NCBI GenBank assembly: GCA_003511785.1 | Contig: DOIS01000102.1 | Span: 1-7,286, forward strand | Direction of reading: 5' to 3' | Source: Paracoccaceae bacterium | GTDB taxonomy: Bacteria > Pseudomonadota > Alphaproteobacteria > Rhodobacterales > Rhodobacteraceae | Length of the DNA: 7,286 nt | In this document: piece by piece, positions 1 to 5,080 of the stretch | How positions within the stretch are numbered: position 1 is the stretch's first letter | Layout: every line of letters begins with the position of its first letter | Position numbers and translations under genes: made by a program | The notes under the pieces: model-generated | What the model saw: the letters and a program-made list of their open reading frames with translations, nothing else | Told to the model about the DNA's origin: nothing | Databases searched by the model: none

Positions 1-1
1 C

Positions 2-856
2 CTAGCGTTCCGGATTCACGGGGCGGTTCAGCGTCCAGTCGAACGTGCCGGTGTCGCGCTCCTGCACCGCCTGTTTCCAGCCCATCGTCTCAGCCCGCGC
101 CTTGAAGTTCAGCCCCTCGGGGCTGTGCCGTGTGATCCCGTCGAACACGGTGGCCAGGCGCTGGGTCTGGGTGATCGTGGCCTCCATCGCCTGGTTGATG
201 ACCATCTTCTGCATGGCCAGCTGGTTGATCGGCACCATGGCCATGCGCGCGGCCAGCGCTTCGACCGTGTCGTCGAGATGATCGTCATGCACCGATTGCA
301 GCACCAGCCCCATGTCGGCCGCCTCGCGCCCGGTGATCTTGTCGCCGGTGAACAGCATCCGCTTGGCCTTTTCCGGGCCCAGCCGATAGACCCACATCGC
401 CGTGGTCGGGCAGCCCCAGACCCGCGCCGGCATGTAGCCGATCTGTGCCGTGTCGCCCATGATCGTCAGGTCGGCGCAGAGCGCGATGTCGGACCCGCCC
501 GCCACCGCGTAGCCATGCACCTTGCAGATCACGGGCTTCATCGCGCGAAACATCGACATGAAGGCCTGCGTGTTGGCCCACATGAACTCGTAGTCGCGCA
601 TCGGGTCCCAGGGCATCTCCTGGGTGACGTTGTTGGCGCCGTTCTTCTCGGCGTAATAGGCCAGGTCATAACCCGCACAGAACCCCGCCCCGTTGCCTGA
701 CAGCACCATGACGTGCACGCCCGGGTCGGCATCGGCGCGTGCCACCGCCTCGGCCAGTTCGCGCGGCAGATCGTCGTCGATGGCATTCATCACTTCGGGC
801 CGGTTCAGCGTGATCCGCCCGATCCGCCCGTCCTTTTCGTAAAGCACCTTGTTCAT
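2..856 (-). CDS. Crotonase / enoyl-CoA hydratase-isomerase family protein
   Basis: Cytosolic acyl-CoA enzyme of the crotonase fold, 284 residues, a normal length for the family. Seen: N-terminal strand with ITLNRPEVMNAID (about residues 15-27); first oxyanion-hole segment FCAGYDL (59-65); second oxyanion-hole segment VAGGSDIALCAD (118-129); then YMPARVWGCP and LFTGDKITGREAADMGLV. Aligned by eye with rat mitochondrial enoyl-CoA hydratase, the catalytic Glu144 position is Asp (residue 123) and the Glu164 position is Ala (about residue 144). A standard 2-enoyl-CoA hydratase reaction is therefore doubtful, and the substrate cannot be told from sequence. Two ATGs lie six bases apart, at 862 and 856. 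A GGAGG sits 8 bases before the one at 856, so that start is preferred; starting at 862 adds Met-Ala. The reading frame stays open to a start at 910, but that would translate the purine-rich ribosome-binding region. No co-directional neighbour is visible. Family membership is secure; exact function is not. Confidence 0.93.
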   Translation of the reverse strand: MNKVLYEKDGRIGRITLNRPEVMNAIDDDLPRELAEAVARADADPGVHVMVLSGNGAGFCAGYDLAYYAEKNGANNVTQEMPWDPMRDYEFMWANTQAFMSMFRAMKPVICKVHGYAVAGGSDIALCADLTIMGDTAQIGYMPARVWGCPTTAMWVYRLGPEKAKRMLFTGDKITGREAADMGLVLQSVHDDHLDDTVEALAARMAMVPINQLAMQKMVINQAMEATITQTQRLATVFDGITRHSPEGLNFKARAETMGWKQAVQERDTGTFDWTLNRPVNPER

Positions 857-1210
857 GGCCATGTCCTCCCTCTCCTCCCACCAGAGAAGCGCGTCGATCG
901 TGGCAAACAAGCCGCGACGTGGCGGCGCAAGGGAGTGGGGGCGGCCGACGTTTCACAAACGGGCTCAAGTCAGTCCGCCGACATCTCGGGGTGAGCCCAC
1001 CCAATTCAAGGGCTTGGTCGACCTTGAAGCTCGCCATGCCCAGGGACGGGTGTGAAGAAAAGATGGGTTCACCGACGCAATCGGCCGGGACCTGCCGTTC
1101 GCCAGAATTCGCGGCTACGCCACCAAGTCTGCTATTGCACTGATCGACTCAACGTCACGACCTTGATCCACGTCAGTGATGCAGCCTGTTCACATGCGTA
1201 GTGTCAAGGG
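857..1210. other. Intergenic gap between divergent genes
   Basis: These 354 bases separate the minus-strand crotonase gene from the plus-strand ClbS-like gene, so promoters for both should lie here. I could not pick out convincing -35/-10 pairs. Seen directly: a small palindrome GTTTCACAAAC at 950-960; an inverted repeat GGTGAGCCCA (990-999) with TGGGTTCACC (1064-1073), 9 of 10 pairs; and a nested 7-bp stem TTCAAGG (1005-1011) with CCTTGAA (1022-1028). A minus-strand frame starting at 1037 runs through part of the gap, but it continues antiparallel into the crotonase gene in another frame and resembles nothing known to me. I see no gene here that I can support. Confidence 0.5.
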
Positions 1211-1711
1211 ATGCCAGCAGCAACCAACAAAGCCGATTTGCTTGCCGTTTTTGATAAGGACCTGGCCAAGCTCCGCAAAACGCTCGATGGCGTCGACGAA
1301 GCCAAAGCCTCTCTGTCGACCCCGGATGACGACACCACGATCAAGGGTGTGATCGCGCACCGCACCCACTGGATGGGCATGTTTCACGGCTGGTACGAAG
1401 ACGGCGCTGCGGGCCGCGCGGTTCATGTGCCCGCGAAAGGCTGCAAGTGGAACCAGCTGAAAGAGTACAACGCCCCGCTCTACGCAAAAGGCAACGAGAC
1501 GCCGTGGGCAGAGTTGCTGTCTGACTTTGAGGCGGCTTGTGACAAGTTGCGCCGATTCATTGCAGCACAAGAAGATGACACGCTCTACACCAGCGGCGCG
1601 CACGCGTGGACCGGCAAGTGGACGCTTGGCCGGTTCACAGAGGCCTCGGGTCCATCGCATTTCCGCTCCGCGAACACCTACATCCGAAAGGCAATGCGAA
1701 ACGCCAAATGA
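1211..1711 (+). CDS. ClbS/DfsB family (DUF1706) four-helix-bundle protein
   Basis: A 166-residue cytosolic protein, the usual size for DUF1706/ClbS-type proteins, which belong to the DinB-like helical-bundle group. Seen: N-terminal ATNKADLLAVFDKDLAKL (residues 4-21), a typical family opening; a middle segment with IAHRTHWMGMFHGWYEDG; then GCKWNQLKEYN; and a C-terminal KWTLGRFTEASGPSHFRSAN followed by a basic tail. The family consensus as I remember it has a G-Y-KWN block and a KWTLGR...SPYKNAR block, and both are recognisable here. Known for the family: ClbS protects colibactin producers by acting on the toxin's cyclopropane warhead. Most members, including isolated ones like this, have no assigned role. 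The start is fixed fairly well, because an in-frame TAG lies at 1199-1201. Only AAGGG directly abuts the ATG, so the ribosome-binding site is poor. The gene stands alone and has more A/T-ending codons than its neighbours, which may hint at separate ancestry. Confidence 0.85.
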   Translation: MPAATNKADLLAVFDKDLAKLRKTLDGVDEAKASLSTPDDDTTIKGVIAHRTHWMGMFHGWYEDGAAGRAVHVPAKGCKWNQLKEYNAPLYAKGNETPWAELLSDFEAACDKLRRFIAAQEDDTLYTSGAHAWTGKWTLGRFTEASGPSHFRSANTYIRKAMRNAK

Positions 1712-1719
1712 GGCCGATT

Positions 1720-1959
1720 TCACTGGCCGCGCGTCTGACCTTCGAGTTTCCTCCCCGGGGTCTCGGGAGCGATGCCGCCAGCGGTCCCGAGACCGGCGCC
1801 GAACGGCTTTGCGAAGAGACCTGAACGCCAGACGAGCGCGCCCATGATCAGGCTGTTCGCACCGGAGAGGACACGTCCGAGATCGTAACCGTGCGCGTGC
1901 AGGTCCGGCAACACCAGAGCCACCGTGACGGGCAGGCGTGGATCGGTGGCGGCTGTCAT
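1720..1959 (-). CDS. Small doubtful ORF overlapping the end of the GTPase gene; possible membrane-protein remnant
   Basis: A 79-codon frame whose ATG overlaps the GTPase stop as ATGA, as expected for a coupled gene. Codons up to about residue 60 carry the local G/C third-position bias. Residues 22-57 (from HAHGYDLGRVLSGANS to LVWRSGLFAKPFGAGLG) faintly recall the last helices of DUF4386-type membrane proteins (small helix, then a 'RSG-hydrophobic-P/K' turn). That resemblance is from memory and weak. The first residues, MTAATDPRLPVTV, resemble the GTPase's own start MTDTRMPVTL. The last third (GGIAPETPGRKLEG) is low-complexity and is encoded by one arm of a strong inverted repeat, which argues that the 3' part is really intergenic. 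It may be a short conserved tail gene, a decayed fragment, or not a gene. I lean towards a remnant. Confidence 0.3.
   Translation of the reverse strand: MTAATDPRLPVTVALVLPDLHAHGYDLGRVLSGANSLIMGALVWRSGLFAKPFGAGLGTAGGIAPETPGRKLEGQTRGQ
1759..1794. terminator. Perfect 10-bp inverted repeat between convergent genes; candidate bidirectional terminator
   Basis: GGTCTCGGGA (1759-1768) pairs perfectly with TCCCGAGACC (1785-1794) across a 16-base loop. It lies 48 bases after the stop of the plus-strand ClbS-like gene and about 160 bases after the stop of the minus-strand GTPase gene, where convergent transcripts would end. There is no clear T-run on either side, so if it terminates it would be a weak or factor-assisted terminator. 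It sits inside the doubtful 79-codon frame. Confidence 0.4.
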
Positions 1960-3047
1960 GCGTTGGATGCCTCACCGGTTTGGATGGGCGCTGCGTGTCG
2001 CCTGGGACGGGCGCGCAGCATGTCGAGGCTGCGCAAAAGTTCAGGGCGCGGGATGTCGCGCGCGATGATCACGATGCGCGAGCGGCGATCGCCGCCGGGC
2101 CAGTCGCGCAGCGGGACCGGCGGGTCAAAGATGTGCTGCACCCCGTGAAAGACAAAGGGCGTGTCGATATCCTCGAGAAAGACGATGCCCTTCACCCGCA
2201 AAATGTCCGGGCCGCGCAGCGCGATCAGCGTGTCCAGCCAGAGGTCGAATGCGGCATTGGGGATCGGCTCGTTCAGGATGATCGAGGCCGTCGCGATGCG
2301 GGTGTCATGCGGCGACGGGGCCATCGTCGCGGGCCGTCGCTCTGCCATTCCCGAGAGGTTCGCCAGCGGATCGCTGGCGGGCTCGGGCGCGCGCGTCCAT
2401 GCCAGCACATCGGCGGAGGCGGCATCCTTGCGCAGCCCGCTCAGGCCCCAGACCCGGCCGGGCACACCGTCGCCCCGGACGGCGCGAAGGATGCGGATAC
2501 CGGGGTTGATCGTCTGCAAGCGCGCCTCGAAGGCGGCGACCTTCTTGGCCTGCATCAGGTCCGTCTTGCTGAGCACGACCAGATCGGCCATCGCCACCTG
2601 GGACACGGCCTCGAACTGCGCATCCAGCGTTGCGGGGCCGTTCACCGCGTCCACCACCGTCACGACGCCGTCCATGCGTGCCCGGGATGCGAGGAGCGGA
2701 TCGACCAGCAGCGTCTGAAGGATCGGGCCGGGATCGGCAAGGCCGGTGGTCTCGATCACGACCCGGTCGAAGGAGAGCGCACCGGCCTCGCGCCGGGACA
2801 GAAGCCCCTCCATCGTGCGTGCCAGATCGCCTCGCACCGTGCAGCACAGACAGCCCGACTGCATCAGCACGATCTCTTCGCCGACCGACTCGATCAGGTC
2901 GTGATCGAGACCGGTCTCGCCGAATTCGTTGACGACCACGGCAATGCGCCCGGCGGCCGAATCGGCAAGCACCGCATTGAGCAGCGTCGTCTTGCCTGCG
3001 CCGAGAAAGCCGGTCAGCAGGGTCACGGGCATGCGCGTGTCTGTCAT
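1956..3047 (-). CDS. COG0523 (CobW/ZNG1-type) GTPase, probable zinc metallochaperone
   Basis: G3E-family P-loop GTPase of 363 residues. Seen: Walker A GFLGAGKT (13-20); NEFGETGLDHDL (40-51); the metal-binding GCLCC motif (65-69, i.e. CxCC), the hallmark of COG0523; switch/Walker B region ETTGLADPGP (99-108); the guanine-recognition element as SKTD (160-163) instead of NKxD; and a C-terminal CobW_C domain ending near DIPRPELLRSLDML. Members of this family bind Zn2+, Ni2+ or Co2+ and hydrolyse GTP, and several zinc-regulated ones deliver zinc to client proteins. Position beside znuA and zur points to zinc here rather than cobalamin synthesis. No long His-rich stretch is present before the C-terminal domain, unlike many relatives. 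The frame is open upstream to 3311, but those 88 residues are unlike any CobW protein and include a transporter stub. The start at 3047 (MTDTRMPVT) gives the normal family N-terminus. Its ribosome-binding site is weak. Probably co-transcribed with znuA. Confidence 0.92.
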   Translation of the reverse strand: MTDTRMPVTLLTGFLGAGKTTLLNAVLADSAAGRIAVVVNEFGETGLDHDLIESVGEEIVLMQSGCLCCTVRGDLARTMEGLLSRREAGALSFDRVVIETTGLADPGPILQTLLVDPLLASRARMDGVVTVVDAVNGPATLDAQFEAVSQVAMADLVVLSKTDLMQAKKVAAFEARLQTINPGIRILRAVRGDGVPGRVWGLSGLRKDAASADVLAWTRAPEPASDPLANLSGMAERRPATMAPSPHDTRIATASIILNEPIPNAAFDLWLDTLIALRGPDILRVKGIVFLEDIDTPFVFHGVQHIFDPPVPLRDWPGGDRRSRIVIIARDIPRPELLRSLDMLRARPRRHAAPIQTGEASNA

Positions 3048-3105
3048 TGTCGAAGGGTCCGGCTCTTGGTCAATGGAGTGCTGCGTTATCAGCCCAGCGG
3101 CGGCC

Positions 3106-3199
3106 CGGCCCGCAAGGCGCGGGCCAGGGACAAGCCCTTCGCCCAGCAGGTGCAGCGCCGCAGGATCTCCGGCGCGGACGGCCCGCAAGGCGCGGGCCA
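3106..3199. repeat. Two direct copies of a 21-bp hairpin-forming sequence
   Basis: CGGCCCGCAAGGCGCGGGCC plus a following A occurs exactly at 3106-3126 and again at 3179-3199, 73 bases apart. Each copy contains a 7-bp stem, GGCCCGC with GCGGGCC, around a 5-base loop (3107-3125 and 3180-3198). The right copy encodes the ARALRA part of the transporter stub on the minus strand. The left copy is in a different frame (73 is not a multiple of 3), so shared protein sequence does not explain the identity. The pair lies between znuA and the GTPase gene, where tandem GC-rich hairpins could stabilise or attenuate the operon transcript. Confidence 0.75.
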
Positions 3200-3311
3200 T
3201 CTCGGTCTGAAAGACCTGTTGCTGCATAGCCGCCCAATGGGTCAGCCTGGCCCATGGGACAAGCTCATACGCCGCCCACCCCGCGACCGGCACCAGGATG
3301 ACGGGGCCCAC
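3150..3311 (-). pseudogene. N-terminal stub of a NicO/RcnA-type nickel-cobalt transporter
   Basis: In frame with and upstream of the GTPase, about 54 codons read VGPVILVPVAGWAAYELV, then WARLTHWAAMQQQVFQTEMA, then RALRAVRAGDPAAL. One hydrophobic helix followed by a W-A-A-x-Q-Q...A-R-x-L-R-A-x-R-A-G-x-P-x-A-L block is how NicO-family exporters begin in alphaproteobacteria, as I recall them. There it is followed by a long helix and an HAxGPGHGK motif. Here that continuation is missing. The frame runs into GEGLVPGPRLAG, which has no transporter character, and reaches the GTPase start 102 bases later. No good ATG or ribosome-binding site precedes it: the frame's GTG is at 3311, and the nearest ATG (MTRGIMALRW...) is in another frame, so a frameshift near the start is also likely. 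It begins about 37 bases after the znuA stop. The most economical reading is a deleted exporter gene in the znuA operon. Some annotators may fuse it to the GTPase. Confidence 0.5.
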
Positions 3312-3347
3312 CGCAATGCCATGATGCCGCGCGTCATCGCCTGCGCC

Positions 3348-4490
3348 TCACAGGCAGCCCGCGAGCGAGCTTGCAAGGTTGCGCAGAAGTTGCGGATAGA
3401 GGTCCGGCCCCGGCTCGAGATCGGAACCGAGCGGGTCGAGCACCGCCGTCTTCGCCTCGGTCCCGTCCATCACGATCGCGACGATGCCGGGATCGAACTG
3501 CGGCTCTGACAGAACGCAGTCGATGCCTTCTTCCGTTACGCGGCCTTGAATCTCGGCAATCCGGGCCGGGCTTGGATCGGTCGCATCCGACAGCGAAATC
3601 GCGCCCGAGGCGGGGAAGTCGAAGGCGCTCTCGAAATACTGGTAGGCGTCGTGAAAGACGATGAAGCTCAGACCGCGCACCGGTTCGAGGGTTGCATTCA
3701 CCTCGGCGGATACCGCGTCGAGTTCTTCCTTCGCCGCGGCGGCGTTGCCGAAATAGGTTCCGGCGTTTCCGGGATCGGCCGAGGACAGCCTGGCCGCGAT
3801 CACATCCAGCCAGACCGCCGCGTTGTCAGGCGAAAGCCAGGCGTGCGGATCATGCGCGCCGTGAGCATGGTCGTCATGTGCGTGGTCATCGTGCCCATGG
3901 TCGTCATGTGCGTGGTCGTGCGAACTGGCCTCGGCATGCGCCTCGTCGCCGTGGTCGTGATCATGGGCCTCGCCCTCGGCATGCTCCTCATGGTCATGAC
4001 CCTCGGCATGTTCTTCGTGGTCATGATCGTGGGCGTCCGCCTCGGCGTGTTCCTCATGATCGTGCTCATGAGCCTCGCCCTCGGCGTGCTTGTCATCATC
4101 GTGGTCGCCGTGATCATGCGCATGTGCCTCGAACAGTGCGCCCTCGCGAAACTCGAGCAGCGTGACACCGTCGGTTTCCAGAAGCGCGGTCGTATCGGCA
4201 TCGCCTGCCAAAGTCTCAAGCGCACTCGCCAGCCAGGGCGTCAGATCCTCGCCGATCCAGAAGACATGGTCGGCATCTTGCAAGGCCTGGGCCTCTGAGG
4301 GTCGCAAACTGTATTCATGGGGCGATGCACCGGGTTGAACGACAAGGCTCGGCTCGCCTACACCCTGCATCACGCGCGCCACGAGCGAATGCACCGGCGC
4401 AATGTCTGTTGCGACCCGCGGGACATCTGCAAAGGCGGTTCCAGCCAGCAGCGTCGCGGTTAAGGACAGCGGAAAGAGGTTTCTGGACAT
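3348..4490 (-). CDS. znuA: Zinc ABC transporter substrate-binding protein ZnuA
   Basis: Periplasmic cluster A-I/TroA-type zinc-binding protein, 380 residues, which hands Zn2+ to the ZnuB/ZnuC importer. Seen: signal peptide 1-21 (basic MSR start, hydrophobic core, AFA before Asp22); GASPHEYSLRPS with zinc ligand His58; a His/Asp/Glu-rich loop (about 123-213, around 30 His); DPHAWLSPDNA with His216; VFHDAYQYF with His280; and LDPLGSDLEPG with Asp352. The three His plus an acidic residue match the ligand set of E. coli ZnuA. The protein is longer than the usual 310-330 residues because of the loop. The frame is open to 4583, but the start at 4490 gives a proper signal peptide and has AGGAAG 6 bases upstream; the longer version would run through the control region and overlap zur. 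It is divergent from zur, with the COG0523 GTPase gene downstream on the same strand. Repression by Zur when zinc is replete is inferred from context. Confidence 0.97.
   Translation of the reverse strand: MSRNLFPLSLTATLLAGTAFADVPRVATDIAPVHSLVARVMQGVGEPSLVVQPGASPHEYSLRPSEAQALQDADHVFWIGEDLTPWLASALETLAGDADTTALLETDGVTLLEFREGALFEAHAHDHGDHDDDKHAEGEAHEHDHEEHAEADAHDHDHEEHAEGHDHEEHAEGEAHDHDHGDEAHAEASSHDHAHDDHGHDDHAHDDHAHGAHDPHAWLSPDNAAVWLDVIAARLSSADPGNAGTYFGNAAAAKEELDAVSAEVNATLEPVRGLSFIVFHDAYQYFESAFDFPASGAISLSDATDPSPARIAEIQGRVTEEGIDCVLSEPQFDPGIVAIVMDGTEAKTAVLDPLGSDLEPGPDLYPQLLRNLASSLAGCL
3852..4124 (-). repeat. Repetitive DNA coding for the ZnuA His-rich loop
   Basis: These roughly 270 bases encode imperfect repeats built from HDHEEHAEGEA-like units (for example EEHAEADAHDHDHEEHAEG) followed by shorter DDHAH units. 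The DNA has matching near-repeats: on the plus strand, words such as CATGGTCATG, CCTCGGCATG and GTGGTCGTGATCATG recur. In ZnuA proteins this loop sits beside the zinc cleft and is thought to collect or sense zinc. The repeats make length variation by replication slippage likely. Confidence 0.85.
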
Positions 4491-4507
4491 GCACGGCTTC
4501 CTGTGAT

Positions 4508-4523
4508 TGTATAACGTAACACA
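4508..4523. promoter_or_regulatory. Candidate Zur operator in the znuA/zur divergent region
   Basis: TGTATAACGTAACACA is an imperfect palindrome (12 of 16 positions symmetric, centred on ACGT) in the only A/T-rich stretch between the two divergent genes. A further half-site-like GATAAC lies at 4541-4546, just before the zur ATG; GTTAT-type half sites are the recurring element of alphaproteobacterial Zur boxes as I remember them. TATAAC at 4510-4515 could also be the -10 element for zur, but I see no convincing -35 for it. Binding here would cover both start regions. Exact operator limits are uncertain. Confidence 0.4.
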
Positions 4524-4524
4524 C

Positions 4525-4553
4525 AAAGTATCCGAAATGAGATAACATGACAA
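4525..4553 (-). promoter_or_regulatory. Candidate znuA promoter
   Basis: On the minus strand, TTGTCA (4553-4548) is followed after 17 bases by TACTTT (4530-4525). The -35 is good (5 of 6) but the -10 is poor (3 of 6). Transcription would begin near 4517, inside the candidate Zur palindrome, about 25 bases before the znuA ATG. The -35 overlaps the first codons of zur, which is tight but possible in so short a divergent region. Confidence 0.3.
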
Positions 4554-5080
4554 GCGGCGCAGATAGAGATGATGACCGGCCAAGGCGGATACCTGTTGGA
4601 TTCGACGCTCACAATCACCAGCGCTGCGTCGAAACCGGCCTGGTCGCGGCCGAGGCCCATTGCGCGGCCCAGGGGCTGCGGTTCACGCCCGTGCGCCGCG
4701 CCGCGCTCGAGGTCCTTTTGGGCGAGCACCGGGCGATGGGGGCCTACGAACTGCTGGACCGTCTGCACGAGGCCGGCTTCGGCTCGCAGCCGCCGGTGGC
4801 CTATCGTGCGCTCGACTTTCTCGTTGCCAACGGCTTCGTCCACAAGATCGAGCGTCTCAACGCCTTCATCGCCTGCGCGCATCCAGGCGCCACCCATTCG
4901 CCCGCCTTCCTGATCTGCCGCCTGTGTGACTCCGTTGCCGAGGCCCAGTCCTCTCTTGCCCGTGGAAGCCTTGGCGAGGCCGCCCAGTCAACCGGCTTCC
5001 GGATCGAACGGACGGTGGTCGAGGCGCTCGGCGTCTGCCCGGCCTGCGCCGAGAAACCCGTCGAGAGCACGCCGGCATGA
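4547..5080 (+). CDS. zur: Zinc uptake regulator Zur (Fur family)
   Basis: Cytosolic Fur-family repressor, 177 residues, which senses zinc and represses zinc-uptake genes. Seen: winged-helix domain with LRFTPVRRAALEVLL (44-58) and the recognition-helix region SQPPVAYRALDFLVANGFVHK (80-100). The dimerisation domain carries two CxxC pairs, CRLC (124-127) and CPAC (164-167), spaced as in the structural zinc site of E. coli Zur. His99, Cys110, His117 and Glu132 fit the regulatory-site pattern (E. coli His77, Cys88, His96, Glu111; intervals 11, 7 instead of 8, and 15). This ligand set favours Zur over Fur, Mur or PerR. About 30 residues precede the core (including DAHNHQRC), and the ribosome-binding site before the ATG is weak (ATGAG), so the real start is moderately uncertain; no in-frame ATG, GTG or TTG close downstream is better. 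The stop overlaps the znuC start as ATGA. Self-regulation through the divergent region is inferred. Confidence 0.95.
   Translation: MTSGADRDDDRPRRIPVGFDAHNHQRCVETGLVAAEAHCAAQGLRFTPVRRAALEVLLGEHRAMGAYELLDRLHEAGFGSQPPVAYRALDFLVANGFVHKIERLNAFIACAHPGATHSPAFLICRLCDSVAEAQSSLARGSLGEAAQSTGFRIERTVVEALGVCPACAEKPVESTPA

Noticed and set aside
1190..1975. Minus-strand frame of 261 codons over the ClbS-like gene
   Set aside because: Antisense to a recognisable family protein and without domain features of its own.
1956..3311. GTPase with an 88-residue N-terminal extension
   Set aside because: The extension holds a transporter-like stub and then unrelated sequence; all CobW-type proteins begin just before the P-loop, as at 3047.
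1938..3509. Long plus-strand open frame of 523 codons
   Set aside because: Antisense to the GTPase and znuA; its product is rich in Arg, His, Gln and Gly with no family features, a typical shadow of a GC-rich gene.
3852..4124. CRISPR-like or tandem-repeat array
   Set aside because: The repeats are protein-coding, in frame and irregular, with no unique spacers; they encode the ZnuA loop.
3546..4298. Plus-strand frame whose product looks like a multi-helix membrane protein (many Val, Met, Leu)
   Set aside because: It is the reverse complement of the His/Asp-rich codons of znuA; CAT and GAC read as ATG and GTC, producing a false hydrophobic pattern.
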